From positions 1 through 5,955 of the forward strand of contig JASHTR010000180.1 in NCBI GenBank assembly GCA_030040455.1: a DNA stretch of 5,955 nt, written 5' to 3'. Origin of the DNA: Terriglobia bacterium (GTDB taxonomy: Bacteria > Acidobacteriota > Terriglobia > UBA7540). The notes below the pieces were generated by a model that had not been told where the DNA came from, made no database searches, and saw only the letters and a program-made list of their open reading frames with translations. Position numbers and translations under genes: made by a program. Shown here piece after piece: positions 1-4,979 of this stretch (position 1 is the first letter of the stretch; the number at the start of each line of letters is the position of its first letter).

Positions 1-379
1 CACCGGCGATCACCTCCGTGCCTGCGCCCACAACCATTCCGGGTGTTACTCCGCTCATGACGTCGGGGTTGCCCGACTTGCCGATTCCGGCGATCCGACC
101 GCCGCGAATCCCGACATCTGCCTTGACGATTCCCCAGTGATCAATGATAACGACATTGGTAATCACCGCATCCAAAACGTCATCCGCGCCAGTGGCCGAG
201 CCGGATTGCCCCATTCCATCGCGCAGCACCTTGCCACCGCCAAACTTGGCTTCATCTCCCGGGGTTGTGAGATCCTTTTCGATCTCGATAAACAGACGGG
301 TGTCCGCCAGGCGGACCCGATCTCCGACCGTGGGTCCATAAAGATCGGCGTATTGGCGGCGCGGGATTTCAAGGCTCAT
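1..379 (-). CDS. ureC: Urease subunit alpha (UreC), N-terminal part, cut by window edge
   Basis: UreC is the catalytic subunit of cytoplasmic nickel urease, which hydrolyses urea to ammonia and carbamate. Reading from the ATG at 379-377 gives about 126 residues that run open off the left edge. The start [20 protein letters not shown], then [11 protein letters not shown], the [12 protein letters not shown] segment and GQSGSATG (about residues 58-65) are the standard UreC N-terminal beta domain. The fragment stops just before the expected first nickel-binding His-x-His of the amidohydrolase domain, so no catalytic residue is visible. The start overlaps the ureB stop by four bases (ATGA), indicating translational coupling. 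AAGGAG at 395-390 lies 10 bases upstream. No frameshift is seen in the visible part. Family assignment is very secure; intactness of the rest is unknown. Confidence 0.97.
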   Translation of the reverse strand, partial: MSLEIPRRQYADLYGPTVGDRVRLADTRLFIEIEKDLTTPGDEAKFGGGKVLRDGMGQSGSATGADDVLDAVITNVVIIDHWGIVKADVGIRGGRIAGIGKSGNPDVMSGVTPGMVVGAGTEVIAG

Positions 380-750
380 GGAGTCGCCGCTCCTTGAAAC
401 CCCGCGGCAGCGGCTCTTTCGAGAGCGGCTCTTTTAGCGGAGTCGTTGGCGGGGTTATTCGTGAGCCCGTTAAAGCCGTAAATACGGACGGCGCCGGCGA
501 TCTCAACCAAAGTGACCCTCTTGCTATCCCCGGGCTCAAACCGCACCGCCGTTCCCGCAGGGATATTCAGCCTCATCCCGAATGCCAGCGCGCGGCTAAA
601 ACGCAACGCGCGATTCACTTCAAAAAAGTGAAAGTGTGATCCCACCTGGATGGGCCGGTCGCCGGTGTTTGCAACTTCAAGGTCTATCGTGCGCCGGCCC
701 GCGTTGGCCGTAACCGGATCTTTCGCCAGAATATATTCACCAGGAACCAT
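376..750 (-). CDS. ureB: Urease subunit beta (UreB)
   Basis: UreB is a small structural subunit of the (UreABC)3 urease. The 124-residue protein starts [13 protein letters not shown], matching the usual M-[IV]-PGEY start. It contains the hallmark [21 protein letters not shown] (about residues 28-48), [16 protein letters not shown] (60-75) and VRIYGFNGL near residue 96. The frame is open 10 codons further upstream, but that extension ([10 protein letters not shown]) runs towards the intergenic repeat and does not belong to the family. GGAG at 758-755 sits only four bases before the ATG. The tail after FNGL, about 25 residues ending [15 protein letters not shown], is longer than in the shortest bacterial UreB proteins, though extended tails are known. 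Its stop is inside the ureC start (ATGA). It is separated from ureA by an unusual 295-base gap. Confidence 0.96.
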   Translation of the reverse strand: MVPGEYILAKDPVTANAGRRTIDLEVANTGDRPIQVGSHFHFFEVNRALRFSRALAFGMRLNIPAGTAVRFEPGDSKRVTLVEIAGAVRIYGFNGLTNNPANDSAKRAALERAAAAGFQGAATP

Positions 751-785
751 GACTCTCCGAAGGCGTGAAAAAATTAACACCCTCT

Positions 786-810
786 CGCAAAGACGCTAAG
801 AGACGCAAAG
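786..810. repeat. Short CGCAAAG-type direct repeat cluster
   Basis: Three near-identical heptamers occur in a row: CGCAAAG (786-792), CGCTAAG (794-800) and CGCAAAG (804-810), separated by 1 and 3 bases. I recall similar CGCAAAGACGC-type strings in intergenic DNA of many environmental genomes, with no known function; this is memory, not a search. It sits about 36 bases before the ureB start, where it would form part of the ureB leader. It abuts the candidate -10 element of the predicted internal promoter. Confidence 0.6.
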
Positions 811-838
811 TGTACGTGCATTATTTTAAGACGGTCAA
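809..838 (-). promoter_or_regulatory. Candidate internal sigma70-type promoter for ureBC
   Basis: On the minus strand TTGACC (838-833, five of six matches to the -35 consensus) is followed after 18 bases by TACACT (814-809, four of six matches to the -10 consensus). The spacer is AT-rich. Transcription would begin near 802 and leave a leader of about 50 bases before ureB. A promoter here could re-supply ureBC transcripts downstream of the hairpin element. The match is modest and could be chance. Confidence 0.25.
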
Positions 839-888
839 CTTGGCATGGCGCGTCCACCATTATCTTTTTTTACGTGTGCGGGAGCCTA

Positions 889-1003
889 GGAGTGCGGCAG
901 CTTGCTGCCGCTTTGCGCCGGCGAGCTGGCTCCGAGCGTCTGAGGAATATCCCGTAGCCAGCAAGCTGGCCTTGGGAAAAGCGGCGGCAAGCCGCCGCAC
1001 TCC
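889..1003. repeat. Four-hairpin inverted-repeat element (REP/BIME-like) between ureA and ureB
   Basis: The 26-base ends (889-914 and 978-1003) are inverted copies of each other at 24 of 26 positions, and each end is itself a hairpin. H1 is GCGGCAG-CTTG-CTGCCGC (894-911). H4 is GCGGCGG-CAAG-CCGCCGC (981-998). Inside lie H2, GCCGG-CGAG-CTGGC with one G-T wobble (917-930), and H3, GCCAG-CAAG-CTGGC (957-970), also roughly inverted to each other. The near-palindrome GGAATATCCC lies at the centre (944-953). The only two differences between the outer arms fall on paired positions (A899-T906 versus G986-C993), so pairing is kept. This layout fits a REP doublet or a small non-autonomous palindromic element. 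In the direction of transcription H4 is followed by TTTT (980-977), which could give weak termination just after ureA. No flanking target duplication is evident. Confidence 0.85.
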
Positions 1004-1045
1004 AAAGGGCGCGGTCATCAGTAAAGGCACTTTCGACACACCCCA

Positions 1046-1348
1046 CTAGCGGATGGGACGATGAATCGTCACCAGCTTGACGCCGTCAGGGAACGTTCCT
1101 TCCACCTGGACCTCTGCCAGCATCTCAGGCACACCCTCCATCACATCTTCCCGAGTAATGATTTTTCCGCCATATTCCATCAGTTCAGAAACCGATTTGC
1201 CGTCGCGAATGGCTTCGAGAATCTCCGAGGTGATGAGCGCAAGCGCCTCAGGATAGTTAAGCTTCAGCCCGCGCGCCCGGCGTTTTCGCGCCAGCTCCCC
1301 GGCGGTCGCAATCAACAGCTTGTCGATTTCTCGCGGAGTCAGGTGCAT
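1046..1348 (-). CDS. ureA: Urease subunit gamma (UreA)
   Basis: UreA is the smallest urease subunit and has a structural role in the (UreABC)3 assembly. The 100-residue protein has the full-length gamma-subunit pattern: [12 protein letters not shown] at the N-terminus, [17 protein letters not shown] (about residues 23-39), [16 protein letters not shown] (42-57), the [14 protein letters not shown] motif (64-77) and the C-terminal [15 protein letters not shown]. Length and ends match stand-alone bacterial UreA, so it is complete and not fused to UreB. The ATG lies six bases after the urtE stop. No strong ribosome binding site is visible (only GAAAG), so translation is probably coupled to urtE. 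This short junction ties the transporter genes and urease genes into one unit. Confidence 0.97.
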   Translation of the reverse strand: MHLTPREIDKLLIATAGELARKRRARGLKLNYPEALALITSEILEAIRDGKSVSELMEYGGKIITREDVMEGVPEMLAEVQVEGTFPDGVKLVTIHRPIR

Positions 1349-1354
1349 TCGGTT

Positions 1355-2062
1355 TCAGACTTTCAGCAGATGAGCCACGGTTTCAGCGTCCCGGCCTTTC
1401 GTTTTTCCCTGATCGACGACGCGCCCGGCGCGCATCACGTAAAAGCGGTCTGCAATCGCCCACGCAAAGTCCAGGTACTGTTCCACGAGCAGAACCGCGA
1501 TCCGAAGCTCCGCGCGGATGTCGTTGATTGCCTGCTCGATTTGCTGGACGATGGAGGGCTGAATGCCCTCGGTCGGCTCGTCGAGGATGAGGAGCTTCGG
1601 TCGGGTGACCAGGGCCCTCCCGATGGCCAGTTGTTGCTGCTCCCCCCCGCTCAAAACCCCGCCTTTGCGCCGGCGCATTTGCCGGAGGGCCGGGAAAAGC
1701 TCGTAGACATGGTCGGGAACAGAATGCCGGGCACTCTTTCCCCGCCCTCCAAGGGCAGCAAGGCCCATGCGGAGGTTTTCCTCCACCGTGAGATGGGGGA
1801 AAATGCCTCGACCCTGAGGGACATAGCCAATTCCTTTTCGGACGCGCTCATAAGCAGGAAGCTTGCTGATTTCTTCATTGTCGAAACAAACCTTTCCGCG
1901 AGATGCCGGATGCAGCCCCACGATTGTCCGTAAAAGAGTGGTCTTGCCCACGCCGTTCCGTCCCAGCAGGGTGACCGCTTCTCCGGATTCAATATGCAGG
2001 TGAATATCGTATAAGACCTGGCTTTCCCCGTATGCCGCGCACACCCCCTCAAGCATAACCAC
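1355..2062 (-). CDS. urtE: Urea ABC transporter ATP-binding protein UrtE
   Basis: UrtE is the LivF-like ATPase of the urea importer; it pairs with UrtD and acts at the inner face of the membrane. The 235-residue product shows Walker A GRNGVGKT (residues 34-41), Q-loop YVPQGRGIFPHLTVEENL (Q83), signature LSGGEQQQLAIGRAL (137-151), and Walker B LLILDEPTEGIQPSIV (157-172). The EGIQPS sequence is typical of UrtE. The switch histidine is replaced by Gln (LLVEQY, Q195), as in LivF-type ATPases. I chose the GTG at 2062 because GAGGAGG (2075-2069) is six bases upstream. The ATG at 2056 (start MLEGV, 233 residues) fits family alignments equally well but would have a 12-base spacer. Either start overlaps the end of urtD (14 or 8 bases). 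An open extension to 2128 is not family-like. The gene ends six bases before ureA. Confidence 0.96.
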   Translation of the reverse strand: MVMLEGVCAAYGESQVLYDIHLHIESGEAVTLLGRNGVGKTTLLRTIVGLHPASRGKVCFDNEEISKLPAYERVRKGIGYVPQGRGIFPHLTVEENLRMGLAALGGRGKSARHSVPDHVYELFPALRQMRRRKGGVLSGGEQQQLAIGRALVTRPKLLILDEPTEGIQPSIVQQIEQAINDIRAELRIAVLLVEQYLDFAWAIADRFYVMRAGRVVDQGKTKGRDAETVAHLLKV

Positions 2063-2813
2063 TTGGAGCCTCCTCGACCCTTCCCAGGTAGACGGCGGCC
2101 ACCTGCGGGTCGCTGCGCACCTCCTCAAGCGTTCCTTCCATCAGCAAACGGCCCATGTGAAGGACGCTGACCGGCGCGTCGAGCTGGGCTACAAAGCTCA
2201 TATCGTGGTCGATCACGAGAAAACTGTATTGGCTGGATAACTGGCGAATCAACTCTGCGGTCTGTGCCGCCTCATCGTGGGACATACCCGCGGCAGGCTC
2301 ATCGAGCAGAAGCAACTCCGGCTTTGAGGCGACCACCATGCCAATCTCGAGCCACTGTTTCTGCCCGTGAGAAAGATGCGCAGCGAGCGTGTCGCGCTTC
2401 TCAGCTAGGCCGGTAAGCCCGAGGACTTCGTCGATGTGCTTCCTGAGCTCGCAATCAAGCCCTTTGTGGAACGAAGTCCACCATCCCAGGTTGTGTCTTG
2501 CCGCAAGCGCCAGATTTTCGTCAACGGTCAGATTTCCAAGCACGCCCGGAGCCTGAAACTTGCGGCAAATGCCGTTGCGGACAATCTGATATTCCGGAAC
2601 GTGAGTAATCTCCTTCCCTTTAAAAAACACCTTGCCCGTCGCCGCCCGGACGCGACCAATGATGGCGTCGAGAAGCGTGGACTTGCCGGCGCCATTGGGT
2701 CCGATTAATACTCGCACCGTCTTTGGCAGAAGGGCAAGGCTCATCCCATCCAGCGCTTTAAATCCGTCGAATTCAACGGTCAGGTTTTCGACTCGCAGCA
2801 AGGGTTCATTCAT
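2049..2813 (-). CDS. urtD: Urea ABC transporter ATP-binding protein UrtD
   Basis: UrtD is the LivG-like ATPase of the urea importer. The 254-residue protein contains LTVEFDGFKAL (residues 11-21), Walker A GPNGAGKS (38-45), Q-loop CRKFQAPGV (Q87), signature LSHGQKQWLEIGM (147-159), Walker B LLLLDEPAAGM (167-177) and H-loop VIDHDM (H203). LSHGQKQWLEIGM, with His in place of the usual second signature residue, is characteristic of UrtD and separates it from LivG. The ATG at 2813 is preferred because GAGGTG (2823-2818) precedes it by four bases. The ATG four codons upstream would overlap that site. Unlike the other transporter genes it is preceded by a 149-base gap with hairpins. Its 3' end overlaps the start of urtE. 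Confidence 0.96.
   Translation of the reverse strand: MNEPLLRVENLTVEFDGFKALDGMSLALLPKTVRVLIGPNGAGKSTLLDAIIGRVRAATGKVFFKGKEITHVPEYQIVRNGICRKFQAPGVLGNLTVDENLALAARHNLGWWTSFHKGLDCELRKHIDEVLGLTGLAEKRDTLAAHLSHGQKQWLEIGMVVASKPELLLLDEPAAGMSHDEAAQTAELIRQLSSQYSFLVIDHDMSFVAQLDAPVSVLHMGRLLMEGTLEEVRSDPQVAAVYLGRVEEAPSGYA
2069..2075 (-). promoter_or_regulatory. Ribosome binding site of urtE
   Basis: GAGGAGG is the strongest ribosome binding site in the window and lies inside the last codons of urtD. Its six-base spacing to the GTG at 2062 favours that start over the family-like ATG two codons later (12-base spacing). Confidence 0.6.
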
Positions 2814-2817
2814 TTCA

Positions 2818-2823
2818 CACCTC
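2818..2823 (-). promoter_or_regulatory. Ribosome binding site of urtD
   Basis: GAGGTG, four bases before the ATG at 2813, decides that start over the in-frame ATG at 2825, which would fall directly on the site. It lies about 16 bases downstream of the perfect hairpin at 2859-2839. Confidence 0.6.
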
Positions 2824-2838
2824 ACAATCAGTCATGTC

Positions 2839-2859
2839 GCTTCGCGCCACCCGCGAAGC
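2839..2859. repeat. Perfect 8-bp hairpin in the urtD leader
   Basis: GCTTCGCG (2839-2846) and CGCGAAGC (2852-2859) are exact inverted copies around the 5-base spacer CCACC. In the transcript this hairpin ends 25 bases before the urtD start codon and is not followed by a U-run, so it is not an intrinsic terminator. It could be a separate short palindrome, a stabiliser of the downstream message, or a remnant of the neighbouring repeat. Confidence 0.6.
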
Positions 2860-2875
2860 AGGAAAATTATGCCAA

Positions 2876-2950
2876 TGTCGTTCCCACCTAAGCGGGAAGC
2901 TGCCTTGCCCGGCGGGGAAAGCCGGGACCCCCGCTTTTGCGGGGGTGACA
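2876..2950. repeat. REP-like doublet (75 bp) between urtC and urtD
   Basis: The element runs from TGTCG to TGACA with imperfect 25-base inverted ends, each carrying a hairpin. One end has TTCCC...GGGAA (2881-2898, 8-base loop). The other has a perfect ACCCCCGC-TTTT-GCGGGGGT stem (2927-2946). A third hairpin, CCCGGC-GGGGAAA-GCCGGG (2908-2926), lies between them. Read on the minus strand, the pattern TGTCACCCCCGC...GCGGGGGTCC...GGGAACGACA matches the general form of the dispersed intergenic palindromes of many bacteria that translate spuriously as VTPAKAGVP. It begins 12 bases after the urtC stop. No U-run follows any hairpin in the direction of transcription. Confidence 0.75.
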
Positions 2951-2962
2951 GTGAGTGTATTT

Positions 2963-4057
2963 TCAAGGCAGTTTCTCGGTAGTTTGCGGCACCGCGACCG
3001 CCTCCTCATTTCCGATGAGAAAAGGTGAAGTCCCGGCACGCCGCCCGCGCCGGAACAGCAAAGAGGCTAGTCCGCTCAACCCCTGGGGCAGAACAGCTAC
3101 GACGATAATAAAAAGCAACCCCATCGCGAACAGCCACACCTCTGGCATTGCACTGCTAACCCAGTCCTTCCCAAAGTTGACCAGGAGCGTACCGGCCACC
3201 GCTCCAATCAGGCTTTCACGCCCACCGACCGCCACCCACACAACCATTTCTATGGAAGGGACCACGCCGACCATCGCGGGCGAGATGACGCCCACGTGGA
3301 GCGTGAACAAGGCCCCGGCCACGCCCGCCAGGGCCCCACCTAAAGCAAATACCGCAACCTTGTACGGAACGGGATTATATCCCAGAAACCGGACGCGATT
3401 TTCCCCGTCGCGGATGGCCAGCAGCAATTTCCCAAAATTGGTATCGAGAACCCAAACGGAAATCGCAAAGGCCAGCGCCAGGACGGCGAGCGTAACCCAA
3501 TACAAGCCGCGCTGGACTTTTGGATCCGTCAGCGTCACGCCCAGAAGCGTGCTGAAATCGGTGAGGCCGTTAAACCCTCCGGTGTACGGCTGCTCGCTGA
3601 CGAGCAACGTTGCAAACGCAAGCACCAGCGCCTGAGTGATGAGCGCAAAATATACTCCTCCAACCCGGCGATGGAAGACAAGCCAGGCGAGTCCGGCCGC
3701 GGCGAGCATCGGCACAACAATCACGGCGGCAAGGGAAAAAGCAGCGCTGTGAAAGCATTGCCACCACCAGGGAAGGTGGTCCATGCCGCTCCATTGCATG
3801 AAATCAGGCAGCTCTCCCCGGCCGAGGCCAGCCAGCTTCAGATGAATCGCCAGGGCGTATGCCCCTAATCCGAAGAAAACGCCCTGTCCCAGGCTCAGGA
3901 TCCCTCCCCAGCCCCACACCAATACCAGCCCGACCGCCAGTATTGACAAGGCCAAAAAACGGCCCAGCAGTGAAAGGTTGTAGGCGGACAAATAGTAGGG
4001 AGCGAGCCCCAGGATAACGAATATTCCCAGATAAGCCGGTCCTTTGATGGCTCGCAA
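2963..4057 (-). CDS. urtC: Urea ABC transporter permease UrtC
   Basis: UrtC is one of the two membrane subunits forming the urea channel (LivM-like). The 364-residue protein has about eight to nine hydrophobic segments. UrtC-type motifs include LVWGWGGILSLGQGVFFGLGAYALA (near residues 45-69) and, after it, a loop with PDFMQWSGMDHLPWWW, found in UrtC but not in LivM. Later come VGGVYFALITQALVLAF, GGFNGLTDF and the cytoplasmic coupling stretch LLAIRDGENRVRFLGYNP. The tail after the last membrane segment is polar. No ATG lies near the N-terminus. TTG at 4057 is chosen because GAGGAG (4070-4065) lies seven bases upstream and the start falls one base after the urtB stop. TTG at 4072 (five residues longer, overlapping urtB by 14 bases) is an alternative with a weaker site. 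Confidence 0.95.
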   Translation of the reverse strand: MRAIKGPAYLGIFVILGLAPYYLSAYNLSLLGRFLALSILAVGLVLVWGWGGILSLGQGVFFGLGAYALAIHLKLAGLGRGELPDFMQWSGMDHLPWWWQCFHSAAFSLAAVIVVPMLAAAGLAWLVFHRRVGGVYFALITQALVLAFATLLVSEQPYTGGFNGLTDFSTLLGVTLTDPKVQRGLYWVTLAVLALAFAISVWVLDTNFGKLLLAIRDGENRVRFLGYNPVPYKVAVFALGGALAGVAGALFTLHVGVISPAMVGVVPSIEMVVWVAVGGRESLIGAVAGTLLVNFGKDWVSSAMPEVWLFAMGLLFIIVVAVLPQGLSGLASLLFRRGRRAGTSPFLIGNEEAVAVPQTTEKLP

Positions 4058-4058
4058 C

Positions 4059-4970
4059 CTAGGTCTCCTCAATCGCCCTGCTGCGCCGCACTATGATTCC
4101 CTTGGGCCGGAACTGAATGAAGGCCACAACCATCAAAAGCAGGAAGACGTCAGCGAGGCTTACGCTGGTGAAAATCTGGGCGCCGGCGGAGAAGAGCCCG
4201 ATAAGCAACGCTGCGAGGGTAATCCCTAAAACGCTGCCCAGCCCGCCAACGATCACAACCAAAAACGCATAAACAATATAGCTTTGACCCACGGTGGGCG
4301 TGACCGGCGCAATCAGGGCTAGCGCGGACCCCGCCAGCCCGGCCACGCCCGTCCCCAGCGCAAAAACCACAAGATCCACCATGCGGGTATTGACGCCGAG
4401 AGCTTCAGCCATCTCCCGGTCCTGATGAACGGCCCGAAGAAGCATTCCCCAGCGCGAGCGGGCAATGAAAACAGCTACCCCCACCAGCACCACCGCCGCC
4501 AGCAGGATGATAAAGATGCGAACGTAGGGCAGATTCACACCCGATAAAAACCCATGATGCAAAGCGATGGAGCCGTTGAGCCACTGAGGGGCTGTAACCT
4601 CGTCCCCGATAGCGCCAAAGATGCTACGGGCGCCTTGCTGGAGGATAAGGCTTACACCCCAGGTGGCGAGCAACGTGTCCAGCGGCCTCCCGTATAAGCT
4701 TCGGACGACAGAGACTTCCACCAAGGCCCCGAGCACGCAGGCTCCCACGAACGCCACAACCAGGGCGAAAAGAAATGCGAACGGCCCGTGCACGAACTTG
4801 CACGTAAGATAAGAAAGGTAGCCTCCAACCATCAACATCTCGCCGTGAGCCATGTTAATGACGTCCATTAAACCGAAGCTCAGGGCAAGACCCAAGGCGG
4901 CCAGCAGAAGAATTGACGCCACGCTGATGCCATTGAAAACCTGTCCGGCAATAACCGCAGATTCTCCCAT
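4059..4970 (-). CDS. urtB: Urea ABC transporter permease UrtB
   Basis: UrtB is the LivH-like membrane permease that pairs with UrtC. The 303-residue protein starts MGESAVIAGQVFNGISVASI and has about eight hydrophobic segments. The permease hallmark LGLALSFGLMDVINMAHGEM (about residues 26-45) is followed by VEVSVVRSLYGRPLDTLLATWGVSLILQQGARSIFG (84-119), with GRPLDTLLATWG typical of UrtB. RSRWGMLLRAVHQDREMAEALGVNT (171-195) is the cytoplasmic EAA-like loop that contacts the ATPases. The length is close to 300 residues, and it lacks the long N-terminal extension of some proteobacterial UrtB proteins. The ATG at 4970 is preceded by AAGGGG with a 5-base spacer. The urtA stop lies nine bases upstream. 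The end sits one base before the chosen urtC start. Confidence 0.95.
   Translation of the reverse strand: MGESAVIAGQVFNGISVASILLLAALGLALSFGLMDVINMAHGEMLMVGGYLSYLTCKFVHGPFAFLFALVVAFVGACVLGALVEVSVVRSLYGRPLDTLLATWGVSLILQQGARSIFGAIGDEVTAPQWLNGSIALHHGFLSGVNLPYVRIFIILLAAVVLVGVAVFIARSRWGMLLRAVHQDREMAEALGVNTRMVDLVVFALGTGVAGLAGSALALIAPVTPTVGQSYIVYAFLVVIVGGLGSVLGITLAALLIGLFSAGAQIFTSVSLADVFLLLMVVAFIQFRPKGIIVRRSRAIEET
4065..4070 (-). promoter_or_regulatory. Ribosome binding site of urtC
   Basis: GAGGAG formed by the last codons of urtB, seven bases before the TTG at 4057. It supports a TTG start there over the TTG at 4072. Confidence 0.5.
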
Positions 4971-4979
4971 CGTTTCCCC

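Larger units (their letters stand above)
751..1045. other. Long ureA-ureB intergenic region, non-coding
   Basis: These 295 bases separate two genes that are normally adjacent, overlapping or even fused. I find no protein or structural RNA gene here. The plus-strand open frame that crosses it translates through palindromic repeats and resembles no protein family. The content, in transcription order, is a four-hairpin inverted-repeat element (1003-889), an AT-richer stretch with a candidate promoter (838-809), and a short direct-repeat motif (810-786). The ureB ribosome binding site follows. Confidence 0.85.

Noticed and set aside
751..780. Ten-residue N-terminal extension of UreB
   Set aside because: Conserved UreB begins at M-[VI]-PGEY, and the ribosome site GGAG (758-755) lies inside the extension, just before the ATG at 750.
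765..1049. 94-codon plus-strand frame covering the ureA-ureB gap
   Set aside because: It reads through the inverted-repeat element and the CGCAAAG repeats, has no family resemblance and has no convincing ribosome binding site.
1769..1787. Loss of the ABC switch histidine in UrtE as a defect
   Set aside because: The Gln in LLVEQY occurs in LivF/UrtE-type ATPases generally, and all other nucleotide-binding motifs are intact, so it is a family trait. The position given is only approximate within urtE.
1061..1933. 290-codon open frame on the plus strand opposite ureA and urtE
   Set aside because: It is entirely antisense to two clearly conserved genes, has no recognisable motifs, and crosses their junction. 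It is the usual mirror frame of GC-rich coding DNA.
184..1933. CRISPR array, tRNA or rRNA gene
   Set aside because: No evenly spaced long repeats with unique spacers and no cloverleaf or rRNA-like segment were seen here or elsewhere in the window; the repeats found are palindromic elements.
2927..2946. Perfect CCCCCGC hairpin as an intrinsic terminator of urtC
   Set aside because: In the direction of transcription the stem is followed by CCCGG, not a T-run, and urtD/urtE continue the same operon.
2815..3039. 74-codon minus-strand frame through the urtC-urtD gap containing VTPAKAGVP
   Set aside because: This peptide is the well-known spurious translation of a dispersed palindromic repeat. 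The frame also overlaps the end of urtC in another phase.
2955..3635. 226-codon plus-strand open frame opposite urtC
   Set aside because: Low-complexity Thr/Pro/Ser/Ala-rich translation typical of the complement of a membrane protein gene; the minus strand encodes a well-conserved UrtC.
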